DNA of 64,000 nucleotides from Burkholderia pseudomultivorans (GTDB lineage: Bacteria; Pseudomonadota; Gammaproteobacteria; Burkholderiales; Burkholderiaceae), in assembly GCF_001718415.1 (NCBI RefSeq), contig NZ_CP013378.1:3224001-3288000 (forward strand), in the 5' to 3' direction. The notes under the pieces are model-generated. The model was given only the letters and a program-made list of their open reading frames with translations. It was not told where the DNA came from and made no database searches. Position numbers and translations under genes: made by a program. This document shows positions 18,812-27,560 of the stretch, in pieces (positions within the stretch are counted from its first letter, which is position 1; each line of letters opens with the position of its first letter).

Positions 18812-19828
18812 TCAGAAACCGCTCAGCACCAGCTTGCCGATCGCACGTCCCGCTTCGAGCTGCTGATGCGCGCGTCGCAGGTTCGCGGCGTTGATCGTGC
18901 CGAGCTGCTCGCCGAGCGTCGTGCGCAGCGTGCCGCCGTCGACGAGCCGTGCGACCTCGCCGAGGATCCGGTGCTGCTCGATCATGTCCGGCGTCTCGAA
19001 CATCGCGCGCGTGAACATGAATTCCCAGTGAAACGCGGCGCTCTTCGCCTTCAGCAGTTCGACCGGCACCGGCTTCGCGTTCTCGACGATCGTGCAGATC
19101 CCGCCCTGCGGCCGGATCACCTCGGCCGCCGCCGGGAAATGGCGGTCCGTGTCGTTGAAGATCAGCACGTAGTCGACGTTCGGATGACCGGCTTCGCGCA
19201 ACTGCGCCGGCAGATCGCCGAAATGGTCGACGATCTGGTCCGCGCCGAGCGAGCGCACCCAGTCGGCCGATGCGGGCCGCGACGCGGTCGCAATCACGTG
19301 CAGCTTGCCGAGCGTCTTCGCGAGCTGGATCGCGATCGAACCGACGCCGCCCGCACCGCCGATGATCAGCACCGACTTGCCGGCGTCCGCGCCCTGCGGC
19401 GATACGCCCAGCCGGTCGAACAACGCCTCCCAGGCCGTCAGCGCGGTCAGCGGCAGCGCGGCCGATGCGGCGAAATCGAGCGTGCGCGGCTTCAGCGCGG
19501 CGATCCGCTCGTCGACCGTATGGAACTCGCTGTTCGCACCGGGCCGCGTGATGCTGCCCGCGTAGAACACCTCGTCGCCGGGCCGGAACAGCGTGACGTC
19601 CGCGCCAACCGCCACAACGGTGCCGGCCGCGTCCCAGCCGAGCACGCGCGGCGCGTCCTCGACCTGCGGCTTCGGCGCGCGCACCTTGGTGTCGACCGGA
19701 TTCACGGCAATCGCCTCGACCTTCACGAGCAGGTCGCGCGGGCCCGGCACGGGCTGCGGCAGTTCCACGTCGAGCAACGCCTGCGGGTCGTCGATCGGCA
19801 AATAGCGGGTCAGTCCAACGGCTTTCAT
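18812..19828 (-). CDS. Zinc-type alcohol dehydrogenase / quinone oxidoreductase-like protein
   Basis: Medium-chain reductase of the zinc-less quinone oxidoreductase branch, 338 residues. The ATG at 19828 is the family start (MKAVGLTRYLP); the longer frame runs into the regulatory region. It lacks the paired zinc cysteines of true alcohol dehydrogenases. The NADPH loop is GGAGGVGSIA (mid-protein), preceded by the substrate-domain AALPLTALTAWEALF. It is divergent from a LysR-type regulator, a usual pairing in which the regulator represses or activates the reductase in response to an electrophile. The substrate is unknown. Confidence 0.85.
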   Translation of the reverse strand: MKAVGLTRYLPIDDPQALLDVELPQPVPGPRDLLVKVEAIAVNPVDTKVRAPKPQVEDAPRVLGWDAAGTVVAVGADVTLFRPGDEVFYAGSITRPGANSEFHTVDERIAALKPRTLDFAASAALPLTALTAWEALFDRLGVSPQGADAGKSVLIIGGAGGVGSIAIQLAKTLGKLHVIATASRPASADWVRSLGADQIVDHFGDLPAQLREAGHPNVDYVLIFNDTDRHFPAAAEVIRPQGGICTIVENAKPVPVELLKAKSAAFHWEFMFTRAMFETPDMIEQHRILGEVARLVDGGTLRTTLGEQLGTINAANLRRAHQQLEAGRAIGKLVLSGF

Positions 19829-19915
19829 CTCGAAGCTCCTTGATCGGAAATCGGCGGGCCGCGGCGCGGCCCCATGACTGCCATCGTAGGCCGCGCGATC
19901 TTTCGAGAAAACCGC

Positions 19916-19940
19916 TATATTTCCTGAAACATTTTCAGGA
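19916..19940 (+). promoter_or_regulatory. LysR-type operator palindrome over the start of the lysR gene
   Basis: TCCTGAAA-CAT-TTTCAGGA (19922-19940) is a perfect 8+3+8 dyad, just after TATATT (19916-19921) and 11 bases before the LysR start codon. The position fits autorepression plus control of the divergent reductase gene. Confidence 0.6.
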
Positions 19941-19951
19941 TTTTCCAAATA

Positions 19952-20905
19952 ATGACGTCAGACCCGCCGTCCACCCCGATCCCGGCGCCCGACAAGCCGC
20001 TCGACCTGCTCGACGTCGGCTTGTTCGTGCGCGCGGCGCTGCTTGCCAACGTGACGGCCGCCGGGCGCGAGTTCGGCGTGTCGGCCGCGGTCGCCAGCGC
20101 GCGCATCGCACAGCTCGAGCGCCAGCTCGGCGCGCGGTTGCTGCATCGCACGACGCGCCGCATCAGTCTCACGCAGGACGGTGAAGTTTTCATGGCCCGC
20201 GCCGCCGCGCTGCTGTCGGCCGCCGATGCCGCCCGCGCATCGGTCGGCCACGGCCGCAGCGAACCGTACGGGCGGCTCAAGGTGTCGATGTCGTCGTCGT
20301 TCGGCCGCCAGCACGTCGCGCCCGTGATCCCCGCGTTCCTGCGCCGCTATCCGTCCGTCTCGCTCGACCTGCGGCTGTCCGACGAGCTCGTCGACCTGGT
20401 CGACGAAGGCTACGACGTCGCGATCCGGCTCGGCGCGCTGAAGGATTCGACGCTGGTCGCGCGCAAGCTCGCCGTGAACCGCCGCGTGCTGTGCTGCTCG
20501 CCCGCCTATCTCGCCGAGCGCGGCACGCCGCGTCATCCAGTCGATCTGGAGCAACACGAGTGCGTGATCCTCGGCGACCAGCGCGACTGGTCGTTCGCAA
20601 CGCCGCAGGGGCCGCTGACCGTACGGGTCGGCGGACGGCTCGTCGCGAGCAACGGCGAGGCGATTCGCGAGGCGCTGGTCGACGGCTTCGGCATCGCGAT
20701 CAAGTCGACCTGGGACGTCGGCCCCTTGCTCGCGAGCGGCGCGCTCGTGACCGTGCTCGACGACTACCCGTTCGCCGACGACGTCGCGATCTGGGCCGTC
20801 TACCCGAGCCGCGCGCACGTGCCGTTGAAGACGCTCGCGTTCATCGCGTTCCTGGCCGAACATTTCGGCGATCCGCCGTACTGGGACCGGGAAGACGCGC
20901 GGTAG
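19952..20905 (+). CDS. LysR-family transcriptional regulator
   Basis: LysR-type regulator, 317 residues. The N-terminal helix-turn-helix (about residues 30-65, NVTAAGREFGVSAAVASARI) is preceded by an extra 14-residue Pro-rich head. The effector domain follows to the end. It resembles the large CrgA/AaeR-like branch that controls a neighbouring oxidoreductase. The divergent quinone-reductase-like gene is the probable target, through the palindrome between them. The co-inducer is unknown. Confidence 0.9.
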   Translation: MTSDPPSTPIPAPDKPLDLLDVGLFVRAALLANVTAAGREFGVSAAVASARIAQLERQLGARLLHRTTRRISLTQDGEVFMARAAALLSAADAARASVGHGRSEPYGRLKVSMSSSFGRQHVAPVIPAFLRRYPSVSLDLRLSDELVDLVDEGYDVAIRLGALKDSTLVARKLAVNRRVLCCSPAYLAERGTPRHPVDLEQHECVILGDQRDWSFATPQGPLTVRVGGRLVASNGEAIREALVDGFGIAIKSTWDVGPLLASGALVTVLDDYPFADDVAIWAVYPSRAHVPLKTLAFIAFLAEHFGDPPYWDREDAR

Positions 20906-21080
20906 CGCGGCGGCCTCGCGCGCGGTCCGCAGCGGCGAGCGGAACGCGGCGCGCGGCGCGCGGCCAAACGGCTACAATGTCGCGTTCGCGACGCGCCCGG
21001 CCGATCCCGGACGGGCCCGCGTCCGCCGGCGGCCGCTCGACGGCCGCGCATGCGTTTCATTCGCTTCCAACCATCCCGTC

Positions 21081-21926
21081 ATGACCCAGAACCTCGTCAT
21101 CCAGAGCCTCGCGCCGCTGTCGGACGCGCATCGCAAACCGCTGCTCGCGCTGTCGCGCGGCACCCGCATCGTGCAGACCGGCGACCACGCGCTGCGCATC
21201 GAAGACGTCAGCCCCGCGCAGCGCCCCGACATCGATGCGTATTGCGGCACGCACGCGCTCGACTTCGCGTTCGTCGAAGCCGGCCGCACGCTCGGCGACT
21301 TCGGGCTCGTCGTGATGGACATGGATTCGACGCTGATCACGATCGAATGCATCGACGAGATCGCCGATTTCTGCGGGCTCAAGGAGCAGGTTGCCGCGAT
21401 CACCGAAGCGTCGATGCGCGGCGAGATCCGCGACTTCAACGAAAGCCTCACGCGCCGCGTCGCATTGCTCGCCGGGCTCGATGCAGCCGCGCTCGAGCGC
21501 GTCTACGACGAACGGCTGCAACTGTCGCCGGGCGCCGAGACGATGCTCGCCGGCGTGAAGGCGGCCGGCCTCAAGACGCTGCTGGTGTCGGGCGGCTTCA
21601 CGTTCTTCACCGAGCGCCTGAAGGCGCGTCTCGGCCTCGACTACGCGCACGCGAACACGCTCGAGATTGTCGACGGCAAGCTGACCGGCAAGGTGCTCGG
21701 CGAAATCGTCAACGCCGACGTGAAGGCGCGCATGCTGCGCGATACGTGCGCATCGCTCGGCATCGCGCCGGATCGCGCGATCGCGATGGGCGACGGGTCG
21801 AACGACCTGAAGATGATGGCCGAAGCCGGCCTGTCGGTCGCGTTCCATGCGAAGCCGGTCGTGCGCAACGCGGCGACGGTCGCGTTCGATCACGTCGGGC
21901 TCGACGGTCTGCTGCGGTTGTTCTGA
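21081..21926 (+). CDS. serB: Phosphoserine phosphatase SerB
   Basis: Last step of serine synthesis: phosphoserine to serine. It is a HAD-superfamily hydrolase of 281 residues. The catalytic loop is VVMDMDSTLI with Asp80 nucleophile and Asp82. The second motif is LLVSGGFTFF, and the third is AMGDGSNDLKMM. The N-terminal 70 residues form a reduced ACT-like region. It stands alone on the plus strand and is ended by a strong bidirectional terminator shared with the converging metC-like gene. Confidence 0.93.
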   Translation: MTQNLVIQSLAPLSDAHRKPLLALSRGTRIVQTGDHALRIEDVSPAQRPDIDAYCGTHALDFAFVEAGRTLGDFGLVVMDMDSTLITIECIDEIADFCGLKEQVAAITEASMRGEIRDFNESLTRRVALLAGLDAAALERVYDERLQLSPGAETMLAGVKAAGLKTLLVSGGFTFFTERLKARLGLDYAHANTLEIVDGKLTGKVLGEIVNADVKARMLRDTCASLGIAPDRAIAMGDGSNDLKMMAEAGLSVAFHAKPVVRNAATVAFDHVGLDGLLRLF

Positions 21927-21945
21927 CGCGCCGAAGCGCACCAAG

Positions 21946-21989
21946 AAAAACGCCGGCGCGATGGTGCATCGCGCCGGCGTCCGGTTTTT
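21946..21989. terminator. Bidirectional terminator between serB and the metC-like gene
   Basis: Perfect 13-base arms (21951-21963 and 21967-21979) around a GTG loop. Five T follow directly on the minus strand, and five T after CCGG on the plus strand. Confidence 0.85.
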
Positions 21990-22001
21990 CGGCAGAACGG
22001 A

Positions 22002-23183
22002 TCAGCCGAGCGTCGCCTGCATCGCGCGCTCGATGTCCGCGCGCAGGTCGGCTTCGTCCTCGAGACCGACGTAGAACCGCACCAGCGTGCCGCGATGCGG
22101 CCAGTCCGGACGCATCGACGCGACGTCGTAAGGCATCGCGAGGCTGCATGCGCCGCCCCAACTCCAGCCGATCGCGAACAGCTCCAGCGCCTCGACGAAG
22201 CGATCGACCTGCTCCGCGCTGTAACGCGCGTCGAACACCACCGAGAACAAGCCGCCGGCGCCCGTGAAGTCGCGCTTGAACGCTTCGTGCCCCGGACAAT
22301 CCGGCAATTGCGGATGCAGCACGGTCGCGATCTCGGGCCGCGCCTTCAGCCACTGCGCGAGCGCCAGCGCGCTGCGGCTGTGTGCGTCGAAGCGCACCTG
22401 CATGCTCGGCAGGCTGCGCAGCACGAGCGAGCAGTCGTCGACCGACACGCCGACGCCGCAGCGCATCCGCGCAAGCTTCAGCCGCGCGTGCAGTTCCGCG
22501 TTCGCGGTGATCGTCGCGCCCATCAGCAAGTCGCTGCCGCCCGACTGGTACTTGGTCAGCGCCTGCACCGAGATGTCCACGCCGTGCTCGAACGGCTTGA
22601 ACGCGAGGCCTGCCGAATAGGTGTTGTCGATCGCGGTGACGATCCCGCGCGCCTGCGCGGCCGCCGTGATCGCGCGCACGTCGGGCACTTCCATCGTCAC
22701 CGAGCCGGGCGCCTCGATCCAGATCAGGCGCGTGTTCGGCTGGATCAGGTCCGCGATGCCGGCGCCGACGAGCGGATCGTAGAAGCGCGCGGCGACGCCG
22801 AAATCCTTCGCGAGCCAGTTGCCGAAATCGGCGTTCGGACCGTACACGTTATGCGGAATCAGCACGTCGTCGCCGGCTTTCACGGTCCCGAAGTAGACGT
22901 TCATGATCGCCGCGAGGCCCGACGGCTGCAGCAGCGCGTGCGTGCCGCCCTCGATGTCGGCGAGCCGCTGCGCGAGCGCGAGCGAAGTCGGCGTCGCATG
23001 CAGCCCGTAGCGCCACTGGTTGTCGTTGCGCCAGTCGAGCCGGCGCATCGTCGCCAGGTCGGGAAACACGACCGTCGACGCACGCGCGACCGGCGGCACG
23101 AACGAACGGAAGCCTTCCGGAATGACGTCGTCGGGTTGAACGATACGGGTTTGCAGCGTGCGCTTGGGAGTGGATGCAGTCAT
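22002..23183 (-). CDS. metC: Cystathionine beta-lyase (PLP-dependent)
   Basis: Cys/Met-metabolism PLP enzyme, 393 residues, most like cystathionine beta-lyase, which makes homocysteine for methionine. The Schiff-base lysine is Lys211 in ALTKYQSGG, and the cofactor aspartate is Asp186 in AIDNTYS. The N-terminal R-F-x-Y-like active-site segment reads WRYGLHATPT. I chose the ATG at 23183 over a longer frame because it starts the family-like region and precedes a conserved basic head. Cystathionine gamma-synthase is the main alternative. Confidence 0.85.
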   Translation of the reverse strand: MTASTPKRTLQTRIVQPDDVIPEGFRSFVPPVARASTVVFPDLATMRRLDWRNDNQWRYGLHATPTSLALAQRLADIEGGTHALLQPSGLAAIMNVYFGTVKAGDDVLIPHNVYGPNADFGNWLAKDFGVAARFYDPLVGAGIADLIQPNTRLIWIEAPGSVTMEVPDVRAITAAAQARGIVTAIDNTYSAGLAFKPFEHGVDISVQALTKYQSGGSDLLMGATITANAELHARLKLARMRCGVGVSVDDCSLVLRSLPSMQVRFDAHSRSALALAQWLKARPEIATVLHPQLPDCPGHEAFKRDFTGAGGLFSVVFDARYSAEQVDRFVEALELFAIGWSWGGACSLAMPYDVASMRPDWPHRGTLVRFYVGLEDEADLRADIERAMQATLG

Positions 23184-23296
23184 GACGGAAAGCCGGGCAA
23201 ACGGCCGTACGGTTGCGGAATATGCCGGTAGATTAGCCAAAACCGGCGCGTTTGGCCCGGTACAATGCGCGCCACGCGCACCGAGCCAGCACGGGC

Positions 23297-23851
23297 TCAG
23301 TCGTCGGTGCGCAGATTCATGATGCCGCCCACCGTTTCGATCTCCTGCACGCGGCCGTCACGCACCTGCAGCGCCGCGCGCTTCGCCGGCGCCGGATGGA
23401 GCACGACAGGCTGCGGATCCGATTCGTCCGAGTTCATCCGGTCGGCCTTCAGGTCGCCCGTCGCATCGAAGCGGCCGATCCACACGCCCGTGATGTTGGT
23501 GCCGTCGTTCGACTCCTCGATTTCGAGCGTGTCGCCGTCGCGGTCGCCCGCGAGCAGGATCACCTCGCCGGTGTCCGCGAACTGGTACTCGCCGTGCACG
23601 CCCTCCTCGTCCGTCTTCGGGCCGAGATGCACGACGATCGGCCGGTCGCCGAGCGTGCCTTCGTAGCGCGGCAGGCGCGCGAATTCGGGATTCGGTCGCA
23701 GCGGCCGCGCGGGCGCCGTGTCGTCCTGCTGCTGCGCGTCCGGCGCAGCCGCGGGCGCCGCGACCGCCGCGACCGCCGCGTTCATCGCGACGCCCGCCGC
23801 CAGTGCGCATGCGACAACGCATGCCCGTTGCCATTGCGGAAATCGACCCAC
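23297..23851 (-). CDS. Secreted hypothetical protein, 184 residues
   Basis: I do not recognise a named family. The protein starts with a good signal peptide (basic head, then a hydrophobic Ala/Val core; cleavage near residue 31-33). A Pro/Ala/Gln linker follows, and then a beta-rich mature domain of about 130 residues with repeated short strands (YEGTLGDRPIVVHLG, GEYQFADTGEVILLAG). There are no cysteines in the mature part. It sits upstream of the metC-like gene on the same strand with 113 bases between, so it is probably a separate unit. Confidence 0.7.
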   Translation of the reverse strand: MGRFPQWQRACVVACALAAGVAMNAAVAAVAAPAAAPDAQQQDDTAPARPLRPNPEFARLPRYEGTLGDRPIVVHLGPKTDEEGVHGEYQFADTGEVILLAGDRDGDTLEIEESNDGTNITGVWIGRFDATGDLKADRMNSDESDPQPVVLHPAPAKRAALQVRDGRVQEIETVGGIMNLRTDD

Positions 23852-23901
23852 GTTGTATTGCTCCTTGCTTCAGATTCGCTCGTCAATCGCAGCGATGCGC
23901 G

Positions 23902-24828
23902 TCAACCCTGCATCAGGCGCGCGACCGCGTCGCTGCGCGGAATCGGCGCGACCGCGCCGTAGCCCGTCGTCGACAGCGCCGCCGCCGCGTTCGCGTAGCG
24001 CGCGGCCGCGAACGGATCGTCGCCGGCGACGAGCCGCGCGACGAATGCGCCACCGAAGCAGTCGCCCGCACCCGTCGCGTCGACGGCCTCGACCGCGAAG
24101 CCCGGCACGACGCGCCGCTCGTGCGGCGTCGCGACATACGCACCTTCCTTGCCGAGCTTCAGCGCGACGACCTGCGGCCCATGTTCGAGCATCGCGTCGA
24201 CGATCGCGTCGCGGTCGTCCGCGCCGGTGAGCGCGGTGACGTCATCCCAGCTCGGCAGGCAGATGTCGGTCTGGCGCAGCGCCTCGCGCATCACCGCGCG
24301 GGCGCGCGGCAGCGGCCACAGCTTCAGGCGCAGGTTCGTGTCGAAGCTGACCTTCGCGCCGCGACTGCGCGCGTGGTCGATCGCCGCGAAGGCGGCGTCG
24401 CACGCGCTCGTGCTGATCGCGAGGCTGATGCCCGACAGATGCACGGCCTTCGCGGCCGCCAGCGCATCGAGCGGCAGATCGGCCGCCGCATAGCGGCTCG
24501 CGGCCGAGCCCGCGCGCAGATAGTCGAACTGGTGACCGTCAGCGCCGTGCGTGACGAAATACACGCCGGTCGGCGCCGTGCGATCGATCCGGACGAAGGT
24601 CGTGTCGACGCCTTCGGCGCGCCACAGATCGGCCAGCAGGCGGCCGAACGGATCGTCGCCGACCGCCGACACGAAGCCCGTCGACGCGCCCTGACGCGAC
24701 GCGGCGATGCAGAAGTTCGACGTGTCGCCGCCGAAGCCCTGCAGGAACTCCGCGCGCCCCGGCTGCGACTGGTTGAATTCGATCATCGCCTCGCCGAGCG
24801 CGAGGATCTCCGGAAATGCAGCGGCCAT
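23902..24828 (-). CDS. kdgK: PfkB-family sugar kinase, probable 2-dehydro-3-deoxygluconokinase
   Basis: Phosphorylates 2-keto-3-deoxygluconate or a similar sugar acid with ATP. It has 308 residues, normal for the family. The start region LALGEAMIEFNQ and the substrate loop GFGGDTSNFCIAAS match the KdgK group. The C-terminal PfkB signature DATGAGDCFGGAF carries the catalytic aspartate. It lies three bases downstream of the rimO stop, so it is probably co-transcribed with a ribosome-modification gene. No KDPG aldolase gene is nearby, so the pathway link is by family only. Confidence 0.85.
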   Translation of the reverse strand: MAAAFPEILALGEAMIEFNQSQPGRAEFLQGFGGDTSNFCIAASRQGASTGFVSAVGDDPFGRLLADLWRAEGVDTTFVRIDRTAPTGVYFVTHGADGHQFDYLRAGSAASRYAAADLPLDALAAAKAVHLSGISLAISTSACDAAFAAIDHARSRGAKVSFDTNLRLKLWPLPRARAVMREALRQTDICLPSWDDVTALTGADDRDAIVDAMLEHGPQVVALKLGKEGAYVATPHERRVVPGFAVEAVDATGAGDCFGGAFVARLVAGDDPFAAARYANAAAALSTTGYGAVAPIPRSDAVARLMQG

Positions 24829-24831
24829 CGC

Positions 24832-26193
24832 TTAGACCTCGCCCCACAGATCGTGGCCGTCGGCGCCCGTGATCTTCACGGACACGAAATCGCCGACCTT
24901 GTAGCGCTTGGACGCCTTCGTCGCCGGCTCGACGTACACGACGCCGTCGATCTCGGGCGCATCCGCCGCCGTGCGGCCGATCCCGCCTTCGGCGCTGACC
25001 TCGTCGATCAGCACCTTGACGGTCTTGCCGACCTTGCGTTCCATCCGCTTCGCGGACACTTCCTCGGCGACTTCCATGAAACGCGCGCGGCGTTCTTCAC
25101 GGACGTCATCGGGCAGCGCGCCGTCGAGCTCGTTCGCGCTCGCGCCTTCGACCGGCGAATACGCGAAGCAGCCGACGCGATCGAGTTCCGCCTCGCGGAT
25201 GAAGTCGAGCAGCGTTTCGAACTGTTCTTCCGTCTCGCCGGGGAAGCCCGCGATGAACGTGCTGCGGATCGTCAGGTCCGGGCAGATCTCGCGCCACTTC
25301 TGCACGCGCTCGAGCACCTTCTCCGCGTTCGCCGGGCGCTTCATGCGCTTCAGCACTTCCGGATGCGCGTGCTGGAACGGCACGTCGAGATACGGCAGCA
25401 CGTGGCCCTTGAACGGACCTTCGGCCATCAGCGGAATGACTTCATCGACGCTCGGATACGGATACACGTAGTGCAGGCGCACCCACGCGCCGTACTGCGC
25501 GGCGAGTTCGCCGAGCGCGGCGACCAGGTCGGTCATGCGCGTCTTGATCGGCTTGCCGTTCCAGAAGCCCGTGCGGTACTTCACGTCGACGCCGTACGCG
25601 CTGGTGTCCTGCGAGATCACGAGCAGTTCCTTCACGCCCGACTTGAACAGGTTCTCGGCCTCGAGCATCACTTCGGCGACCGGACGCGACACGAGGTCGC
25701 CGCGCATCGACGGGATGATGCAGAACGTGCAGCGATGGTTGCAGCCTTCGGAAATCTTCAGGTATGCGTAGTGACGCGGCGTGAGCTTGATGCCGGCCGC
25801 CGGGACGAGATCGACGAACGGGTCGTGCGGCTTCGGCAGATGCGAATGCACGGCCTGCATCACTTCGCCGACCGCATGCGGGCCGGTGACGGCGAGCACC
25901 TTCGGATGGACTTCCTCGATGAGGTTCGCGCCGCTTGCGCTCGCTTTCGCGCCGAGGCAGCCGGTGACGATCACCTTGCCGTTCTCGGTCAGCGCCTCGC
26001 CGATCGCGTCGAGGCTTTCCTGCACGGCTTCGTCGATGAAGCCGCAGGTGTTGACGACGACGAGGTCGGCGCCGTCGTAGGTGCCGGAGATTTCATAGCC
26101 TTCGGCACGCAGTTGCGTGATGATCTGTTCGGAGTCGACGAGGGCCTTGGGGCAGCCAAGGCTGACGAAGCCTACTTTGGGGGACTGGGACAT
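24832..26193 (-). CDS. rimO: Ribosomal protein S12 methylthiotransferase RimO
   Basis: Radical-SAM enzyme that adds a methylthio group to the aspartate of ribosomal protein S12. It has 453 residues. The radical cluster cysteines are 151, 155 and 158 (CNHRCTFC). The second cluster uses Cys14, Cys50 and Cys79 (SLGCPK, NTCGF, GCLGA). A C-terminal TRAM domain runs from about residue 385. I chose the ATG at 26193 because [13 protein letters not shown] follows directly. The kdgK start is three bases downstream. Confidence 0.93.
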   Translation of the reverse strand: MSQSPKVGFVSLGCPKALVDSEQIITQLRAEGYEISGTYDGADLVVVNTCGFIDEAVQESLDAIGEALTENGKVIVTGCLGAKASASGANLIEEVHPKVLAVTGPHAVGEVMQAVHSHLPKPHDPFVDLVPAAGIKLTPRHYAYLKISEGCNHRCTFCIIPSMRGDLVSRPVAEVMLEAENLFKSGVKELLVISQDTSAYGVDVKYRTGFWNGKPIKTRMTDLVAALGELAAQYGAWVRLHYVYPYPSVDEVIPLMAEGPFKGHVLPYLDVPFQHAHPEVLKRMKRPANAEKVLERVQKWREICPDLTIRSTFIAGFPGETEEQFETLLDFIREAELDRVGCFAYSPVEGASANELDGALPDDVREERRARFMEVAEEVSAKRMERKVGKTVKVLIDEVSAEGGIGRTAADAPEIDGVVYVEPATKASKRYKVGDFVSVKITGADGHDLWGEV

Positions 26194-26608
26194 CTGGAAT
26201 GTGGGGGCGTGGCGGCAAAAGCGTGAGTTTACAGCCATTTAGGTTTGGCGAGCCAAAATAAGCGGCCACGGGGCGGCATAGACCGATGGCTTGAATAGGT
26301 GGCCCGGGGGGTAGCGGGCCACTAGCGGAAACTGGATGCGTCCCTTTTACTTGGGGAAAAGGGCGCTCAGGCATTCCTCCGCGTGGTCGGGGATCGAACG
26401 GGCCGACCACGTCCGTGCCGGTAGTCGAGGGGGGCCAGCGCGGCCTTCAAGGTCCATTGCGCGCCACCCGAGCGGATCTGCCTTCGGCGGTTTCATCTCG
26501 TCCTGCCCGAGATGACAGGGGGACGCTCGCCCCCGCTCTGCTTGGTAACAATCTCTTCGCGTCGCTTCCAAGAGAGGCTTATCTTCCCGCGCCACTTCGC
26601 GGCATCGC
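26194..26608. other. Structured non-coding region between rimO and higA
   Basis: About 415 bases with no convincing gene, but with several inverted repeats: GTGGCCCG/CGGGCCAC (26299-26322), CCCTTTT/AAAAGGG (26342-26363), CGTGGTCGG/CCGACCACG (26381-26410) and CATCTCG/CGAGATG (26494-26514). An 82-codon frame on the minus strand (26347-26595) has weak third-position GC (about two thirds) and is probably not a gene. It could be a repeat-element remnant; I cannot identify it. Confidence 0.45.
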
Positions 26609-26971
26609 TCAAGCGCGCCCTATCAGCACGTCAGCCGGAATATGCAGCCCGTCATGCAGTTTGCGGATCATGTTGAGGCTCAACGCACGCCGGCCGGACA
26701 GCACCTCGTACACGCGGTTGCTGTTCCCGATATACGGCTGCATGTCGGGCACCGTCAGGCCAGCCTGCTCCATTCGAAACCGGATAGCTTCGATCGGCGT
26801 CGGCGCCGACATCGGGAAATGCTCGGCCTCGTACTTCTCGACGAGGATCGCGAGAATTTCAAGCCGATCTCCGTCCAGCGTACCGGGCGCCGGATCGGCG
26901 TCGACGAGTGCAGACACCGCCTTCAGGGCGGCGTCGTAATCTGCCTCGGTTCGAATCGGTTGAATGTCCAT
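26609..26971 (-). CDS. higA: HigA-family antitoxin (XRE helix-turn-helix)
   Basis: Antitoxin of a type II HigBA system, 120 residues. The C-terminal XRE helix-turn-helix (about residues 65-118, NSNRVYEVLSGRRALSLNMI) should bind the operator. The N-terminal half, with IRTEADYDAALK and an acidic helix, is the HigA/COG5499 signature and would contact the toxin. The ATG at 26971 lies four bases after the higB stop, and the GGAG site sits inside the higB end, so translation is coupled. Toxin-first order is typical of hig loci. Confidence 0.88.
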   Translation of the reverse strand: MDIQPIRTEADYDAALKAVSALVDADPAPGTLDGDRLEILAILVEKYEAEHFPMSAPTPIEAIRFRMEQAGLTVPDMQPYIGNSNRVYEVLSGRRALSLNMIRKLHDGLHIPADVLIGRA

Positions 26972-26975
26972 ATCG

Positions 26976-27278
26976 TTACTCCATTTCCACGGTCGCGGCG
27001 TCCACTTTGTCGTATTCCGCGTGCGTGCCGACAAACTTCACGTACACCACGCCGATCTGGTACGCCACTGCGACGATCAATCGGAAGTCGTTGCCCTTGA
27101 TATTGAACACCACGCGGTTCTTGCCGACGAAGCTCGCGCTGGCGTACTGGTTCTTGATGTCCTGCGGGGTCTTCCAGACCGCCTTCGACGCTTCGGCGTG
27201 CCACGCGAGCAGCGGCTGCTCGGATTGCGCGTGGCGCTCGATGAAGGTCAGGAGGGTTCTTTTGGCAACGATTCGCAT
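26976..27278 (-). CDS. higB: HigB-family mRNA interferase toxin
   Basis: Toxin of the HigBA pair, a small RelE-fold ribosome-dependent mRNA endonuclease, 100 residues (COG4680 group). Basic and aromatic residues in the core strand (NRVVFNIKGNDFRLIVAVAY) and the ending YVKFVGTHAEYDKVDA are family hallmarks. The best start is the ATG at 27278; no ribosome site precedes it, and the predicted transcript starts within a base or two of it, so it may be leaderless. It is directly under a palindromic operator. Confidence 0.88.
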   Translation of the reverse strand: MRIVAKRTLLTFIERHAQSEQPLLAWHAEASKAVWKTPQDIKNQYASASFVGKNRVVFNIKGNDFRLIVAVAYQIGVVYVKFVGTHAEYDKVDAATVEME

Positions 27279-27285
27279 GCCACGC

Positions 27286-27314
27286 ATTTTAGTCCCAATT
27301 TGGGACTCCAGCAA
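27286..27314 (-). promoter_or_regulatory. higBA promoter with palindromic operator in the spacer
   Basis: On the minus strand TTGCTG (27309-27314), a 17-base spacer, then TAAAAT (27286-27291). The spacer is filled by the perfect dyad AGTCCCAA-A-TTGGGACT (27291-27307). A HigA dimer bound there would block polymerase. Confidence 0.7.
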
Positions 27315-27560
27315 CACCGCGTGGAATCTGGCTTCTCCGAGTCAGAAGCAGTCGGCAGGCGATCCCATCGTTGGCGGCTCCGTCATATCGAACCGACAAG
27401 TGGGCATGGATCGAATATCGAAGATCCCTCGCGGCGAGCCATCTGCCCATGCTACGACCCCGATTTACATGCCGCCGCACCGCCGAAACCCCGTACCACC
27501 GCCGAACTAATGAGAAAATCGAGGCCTTTGATCCCTTCAACCCACCACTCCGGGGTTCGC

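Noticed and set aside
26381..26410. tRNA-like hairpin with a GTTCGATCC-type loop on the minus strand
   Set aside because: The 9-bp stem does not fit a T-arm, and no D-arm, anticodon arm or acceptor stem can be drawn around it.
26347..26595. Possible 82-residue gene on the minus strand
   Set aside because: Third positions are only about two-thirds G/C, far below the neighbours. It has a GTG start with no convincing ribosome site, and the frame runs across several hairpins.
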